A program made the translations under genes and the position numbers. Under the pieces are notes generated by a model. It ran no database searches, was not told the origin of the DNA, and saw nothing but the letters and a program-made list of their open reading frames with translations. From Pontederia crassipes (Eukaryota > Streptophyta > Magnoliopsida > Commelinales > Pontederiaceae), in assembly GCA_030549335.1 (NCBI GenBank), contig CM060189.1:54616953-54680952 (forward strand): a DNA stretch of 64,000 nucleotides, in the 5' to 3' direction. Shown here piece by piece: positions 59,601-64,000 of the stretch (position 1 is its first letter; every line of letters begins with the position of its first letter).

Positions 59601-60024
59601 ATCAGGGAAAGAAAATAAAACCAGTGTCATTAATCAGCAAGGAATAAGATGGTTTTCCCATCTAGACGCATCCTATCAACATTTATGCTCTCAATTTACA
59701 AGGAAAAGGTAAGATCATGAAGGAGGAAATAATCAGCAGAGATATTGTGATATTTATTATCGATGCAAAACTTTCAAATCAGTTGAAAACATTAGAGCAT
59801 AGGGCTTCTTTCATAACAAGGGCATGAAAAAAAAAGGACATCAAACAAGATGGAGCGGAAAAAAGCACACTGCCATGCACAAGAGATCAAAAGCACATTT
59901 CTTCTTGTCACCATATCTTAGGTGGAAGACATCAAAGACAAGATAGAAAAACAAAAACAAAAAGTTCACAAGAGAAATGCAAAAGTAAAGGACATTTAAA
60001 TATCACTCGTATTCATGAACTTAC

Positions 60025-62778
60025 TTCCTCGCTATTGACTTTATGATCACTAGAAAATAACACAAAAGGAGAAATAGAGCTAACGGATCAGGGAAAAAAA
60101 CAAGACCAGTGTCATTAACCAGCAAGGAATAAGATGGTTTACCCATCCAGAGGCATCCTATCAACATTTATGCTCTTTATTTACAAGGAAAGGTTAAGAT
60201 CATGAAGGAGGAAATAAACAACAGAGATATTGTGATATTTCAAATCAGTTGAAAACATTAGAACACAAGGCTTTTTTCATAACAAGGGCATGAAAGAAAA
60301 ACAAGAACATCAAACAAGATGGAGAGGAAAAAAGCACACTGCCATGCACATGAGATCAAAAGACATTTCTCCTTGTCACCACATCTTAGGTGGAAGATTT
60401 TGAAGACAAGATAGAAAAACAAAGACAAAATGTTCACAAGCGGAATGCAAAACTGAAGGACATTTAACTATCACTCATATTCATGCACTTACCTCCTCTC
60501 TCTTGACTTTATGATCACTAGAAAATAACACAAAAGGAGGAATCTTTATGCTTAGAGCTAAAGGATCAGGGAAAAAATAAAACCAGTGTCATTAACATCC
60601 AGAGGCATCCTATCAACATTTATGCTCTTTATTTACAAAGAAAAGTTAAGATCATGAAGGAGGAAATAAACAGCAGAGATATTGTGATATTTCAAATCAG
60701 TTGAAAACATTAGAACACAAGGCTTTTTCTCATAACAAGGGCATGAAAGAAAAACAAGAACATCAAACAAGATGGAGAGGAAAAAAGCACACTGCCATGC
60801 ACATGAGATCAAAAGATATTTCTCCTTGTCACCACATCTTAGGTGGAAGACATTGAAGACAAGATAGAAAAACAAAGACAAAATGTTCACAAGCGGAATG
60901 CAAAACTGAAGGACATTTAACTATCACTCATATTCATGCACTTACCTCCTCTCTCTTGACTTTATGATCACTAGAAAATAACACAAAAGGAGGAATCTTT
61001 ATGCTTAGAGCTAAAGGATCAGGGAAAAAATAAAACCAGTGTCATTAACATCCAGAGGCATCCTATCAACATTTATGCTCTTTATTTACAAGGAAAAGTT
61101 AAGATCATGAAGGAGGAAATAAACAGCAGAGATATTGTGATATTTCAAATCAGTTGAAAACATTAGAACACAAGGCTTTTTTCATAACAAGGGCATGAAA
61201 GAAAAACAAGAACATCAAACAAGATGGAGAGGAAAAAAGCACACTGCCATGCACATGAGATCAAAAGGCATTTCTCCTTGTCACCACATCTTAGGTGGAA
61301 GACATTGAAGACAAGATAGAAAAACAAAGACAAAATGTTCACAAGCGGAATGCAAAACTGAAGGACATTTAACTATCACTCATATTCATGCACTTACCTC
61401 CTCTCTCTTGACTTTATGATAACTAGAAAATAACACAAAAGGAGGAATCTTTATGCTTAGAGCTAAAGGATCAGGGAAAAAATAAAACCAGTGTCATTAA
61501 CATCCAGAGGCATCCTATCAACATTTATGCTCTTTATTTACAAGGAAAAGTTAAGATCATGAAGGAGGAAATAAACAGCAGAGATATTGTGATATTTCAA
61601 ATCAGTTGAAAACATTAGAACACAAGGCTTTTTTCATAACAAGGGCATGAAAGAAAAACAAGAACATCAAACAAGATGGAGAGGAAAAAAGCACACTGCC
61701 ATGCACATGAGATCAAAAGGCATTTCTCCTTGTCACCACATCTTAGGTGGAAGACATTGAAGACAAGATAGAAAAACAAAGACAAAATGTTCACAAGCGG
61801 AATGCAAAACTGAAGGACATTTAACTATCACTCGTATTCATGCACTTACCTCCTCTCTCTTGACTTTATGATCACTAGAAAATAACACAAAAGGAGGAAT
61901 CTTTATGCTTAGAGCTAACGGATCAGGGAAAAAAATAAAACCAGTGTCATTAACATCCAGAGGCATCCTATCAACATTTATGCTCTTTATTTACAAGGAA
62001 AAGTTAAGATCATGAAGGAGGAAATAAACAGCAGAGATATTGTGATATTTCAAATCAGTTGAAAACATTAGAACACAAGGCTTTTTCTCATAACAAGGGC
62101 ATGAAAGAAAAACAAGAACATCAAACAAGATGGAGGGGAAAAAAGCACACTGCCATGCACATGAGATCAAAAGATATTTCTCCTTGTCACCATATCTTAG
62201 GTGGAAGACATTGAAGACATGATAGAAAAACAAAGACAAAAACTTCACAAGCGGAATGCAAAACTGAAGGACATTTAACTATCACTCGTATTCATGCACT
62301 TACCTCCTCTCTCTTGACTTTATGATCACTAGAAAATAACACAAAAGGAGGAATCTTTATGCTTAGAGCTAACGGATCAGGGAAAAAAATAAAACCAGTG
62401 TCATTAACATCCAGAGGCATCCTATCAACATTTATGCTCTTTATTTACAAGGAAAGGTTAAGATCATGAAGGAGGAAATAAACAGCAGAGATATTGTGAT
62501 ATTTCAAATCAGTTGAAAACATTAGAACACAAGGCTTTTTTCATAACAAGGGCATGAAAGAAAAACAAGAACATCAAACAAGATGGAGGGGAAAAAAGCA
62601 CACTGCCATGCACATGAGATCAAAAGATATTTCTCCTTGTCACCATATCTTAGGTGGAAGACATTGAAGACAAGATAGAAAAACAAAGACAAAAACTTCA
62701 CAAGCGGAATGCAAAACTGGACATTTAAATATCACTCGTATTCATGCACTTACCTCCTCGCTCTTGACTTTATGATGA
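60025..62778 (-). repeat. Homogenised core of the array: six full units with splice-bounded 25-nt segments
   Basis: A landmark (TGACTTTATGAT) falls at 60036, 60504, 60957, 61409, 61861, 62315 and 62765, giving spacings of 468, 453, 452, 452, 454 and 450. On the minus strand each unit reads TTGTGTTATTTTCTAG, then a 25-nt segment (60025-60049, 60493-60517, 60946-60970, 61398-61422, 61850-61874, 62304-62328, 62754-62778), then GTAAGTGCATGAA (GTAAGTTCATGAA at 60025). These resemble a splice acceptor, microexon and donor. Whether any is transcribed or spliced is unknown. Confidence 0.65.
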
Positions 62779-63248
62779 CTAGAAAATAACACAAAAAGGA
62801 GTAATCTTTATGCTTAGAGCTAACGGATCAAGGAAAAAATAAAACCAGTGTCATTAACCAGCAAGTAATCAGATGGTTTACCCATCCCGAGGCATCCTAT
62901 CAACATTTATGTTCTCTATCTACAAGGAAAAGTTAAGATCATGAAAGAGGAAATAAACAGCAGAGATATTGTGATATTTATTATCATGCAAAACTTTCAA
63001 ATCCGTTGAAAACATTAGAACGCTGGGCTTCTTTCATAACAAGGGTCTGGAGAAAATAACAAGAACAAGAAACAAGATGGAGGGGGAAACAGCACACGAC
63101 CATGCACAAGAGATCAAAAGCACATTTCTCCTTGTCACCATATCTTAGAAAACTAAATGCATAACTAAAAAATAAGAACAACGTAAACTATCAGGGCCCA
63201 TTCAACAAAAATAGTAATGCCAGAATCTACCAAGCTTTCTTCTGTCAG

Positions 63249-63346
63249 GACAAATTTTCAAACACCCCAATAACCAAACCACGCTCTAGCATCAGAAGAC
63301 AAATTTTCGAACACCCCAATAACCAAACCACGCTCTTCCATCACAA
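63249..63346. repeat. 49-bp tandem duplication
   Basis: GACAAATTTTC(A/G)AACACCCC starts at 63249 and 63298. The two 49-bp units differ at only a few bases. Confidence 0.85.
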
Positions 63347-63574
63347 GGCACATCAGAAGAATACGCAATTGCAGTTGAACTATGATTATTAGAAGTGATA
63401 AGATGATAGACGCCCAATCAGCAAAATAAAATAAAAAAAGAAAACAAGTGAAATTCAGCAAATGACCCTACAAGGGAAGTAGCGTGACCATGAATTTGTT
63501 AAACATGGAATTAAGTAACAATCATTTGGAAGAAAAAAGTCAAAGCCTTTTTTGTCCTCTTTTCCTTTCTCATC

Positions 63575-63696
63575 TTTCAAGGGTTAAAGCTGGATGATAG
63601 GACCGTAATAATACAATGAACACTTCTCAAAAAATTTTCAAGGGTCAAAGCTGGATGTTAGGTCCTTAATAATACAATGAACACTTCTCAAATAAT
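63575..63696. repeat. 61-bp tandem duplication
   Basis: TTTCAAGGGT(T/C)AAAGCTGGATG starts at 63575 and 63636. Both units run through AATAATACAATGAACACTTC. Confidence 0.85.
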
Positions 63697-64000
63697 AATA
63701 ATAATACAATGAGCAACCACAATAGTCGTAAGTATAACAAGAACACAATAGACTAAATATATTAAACACAAAAACAAATACTGACATCTGGAAAGTAACA
63801 AGTTGACATGAGTCATGACTGGTAAAGTTTCATACCAACATAAAAAAGAAAAAGAAAATTCCTGCAGCAGGAAATATACTTGCTGCACATTTACAAAGTC
63901 AGTGCATGGCAAATGAAACCTTAAAAGGTTGACCTACAAATGAGCATTTAGTTCCCTGGTCAGCACAAGAAATCATCGATAAGAAATATTTTGTATTCTG

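Larger units (their letters stand above)
52440..63150. repeat. Tandem array of 450-500 bp units (longer composite units on the left)
   Basis: A landmark AGAAAATAACACAAAAGGAG recurs about every 450-500 bp from 53525 to 62780. Units also share TATGCTTAG(A/C)GCTAA, CATCCTATC...ATTTATGCTCT, AACAAGATGGAG, ATTTCTCC(T/A)TGTCACC and TTCACAAGCGGAATGCAAAA. Left units (52440-56900) carry an extra roughly 600-700 bp segment (ATATATGAACACTTCCAGGC, TACTACAAATATTA, a CCCACCCA-rich G/C patch). Rightmost units are nearly identical. Small frames such as 60633-60890 and 61991-62248 repeat with the unit and show no known domain. Confidence 0.85.
63151..64000. other. Right-edge DNA, no gene recognised
   Basis: The array ends near 63150. 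Beyond it, AT-rich DNA has two short tandem duplications (63249-63346 and 63575-63696) and an ATA-rich run (63692-63709). Minus-strand frames at 63258-63461 and 63688-63912 are leucine/phenylalanine-rich and without a domain. If a minus-strand gene lies to the right, this could be its intron. Confidence 0.4.

Noticed and set aside
60633-62248. 85-codon frames recurring in the array (60633-60890, 61991-62248) as a gene family
   Set aside because: They recur because the unit recurs. In other near-identical units the same frame is broken by single changes, so there is no sign of coding constraint.
52440-63150. CRISPR array
   Set aside because: This is plant nuclear DNA. Units are about 450 bp and similar throughout, with no short direct repeats separated by unique spacers and no cas genes.

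Overview
The window is plant nuclear DNA, from a flowering plant (probably a eudicot; I cannot name the species). It holds nested retrotransposons, a 5.2 kb tandem duplication, a long insert of mitochondrial DNA and an 11 kb tandem-repeat array. No intact, clearly functional nuclear protein gene is visible. Plant features seen include Athila-type Ty3/gypsy elements primed by tRNA-Asp, a LINE with a C-terminal RNase H, an Au-type SINE, a TRIM-like element, a Helitron-like terminus, and unedited plant mitochondrial genes (atp9, nad1 exon 1, rps4).

Layout. 1-2551 is the 5' end of a minus-strand Athila-like element that leaves the window on the left (leader 1-824, LTR 825-2551). It abuts a plus-strand LINE remnant, which is itself split by a solo LTR (2700-4662) flanked by the 5-bp duplication CACGT. 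The block 882-6121 was then duplicated in tandem. Copy A is intact. Copy B starts at 6122 and ends near 44881 because two later insertions split it. The first is a mitochondrial insert (NUMT), 9308-30641, which replaced about 26 bp of the solo LTR. The second is a 12.3 kb minus-strand Athila-like retrotransposon, 30787-43087, which landed 145 bp beyond the NUMT edge. The NUMT was in turn hit by a third Athila-family element, 21363-28255 on the plus strand, flanked by CTTCC and lacking gag and pol.

The NUMT holds about 14.4 kb of organelle-derived DNA on the minus strand: atp9, an unknown 193-codon reading frame just upstream of it, nad1 exon 1 with part of its trans-spliced intron, and rps4. 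It also carries Ty1/copia fragments and GC-rich hairpin repeats. Characteristic RNA-editing sites are unedited, so the transfer went through DNA. G:C to A:T changes have destroyed the atp9 start codon and put a stop in nad1, and rps4 is frameshifted.

44.9-52.4 kb is AT-rich repeat debris: a duplicated 1.1 kb block around a solo LTR piece, microsatellites, and a Helitron-like 3' end at 52374. 52.4-63.15 kb is a tandem array of 450-500 bp units, diverged on the left and nearly identical (about 452 bp) at 60.0-62.8 kb. It is interrupted by a SINE, a MITE-like element and a TRIM-like element. Most units of the array carry, on the minus strand, a 24-27 nt segment bounded by near-consensus splice acceptor and donor sequences, so the array may be an intron with a multiplied microexon-like unit. 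The last 850 bp are low-complexity DNA with two short tandem duplications.
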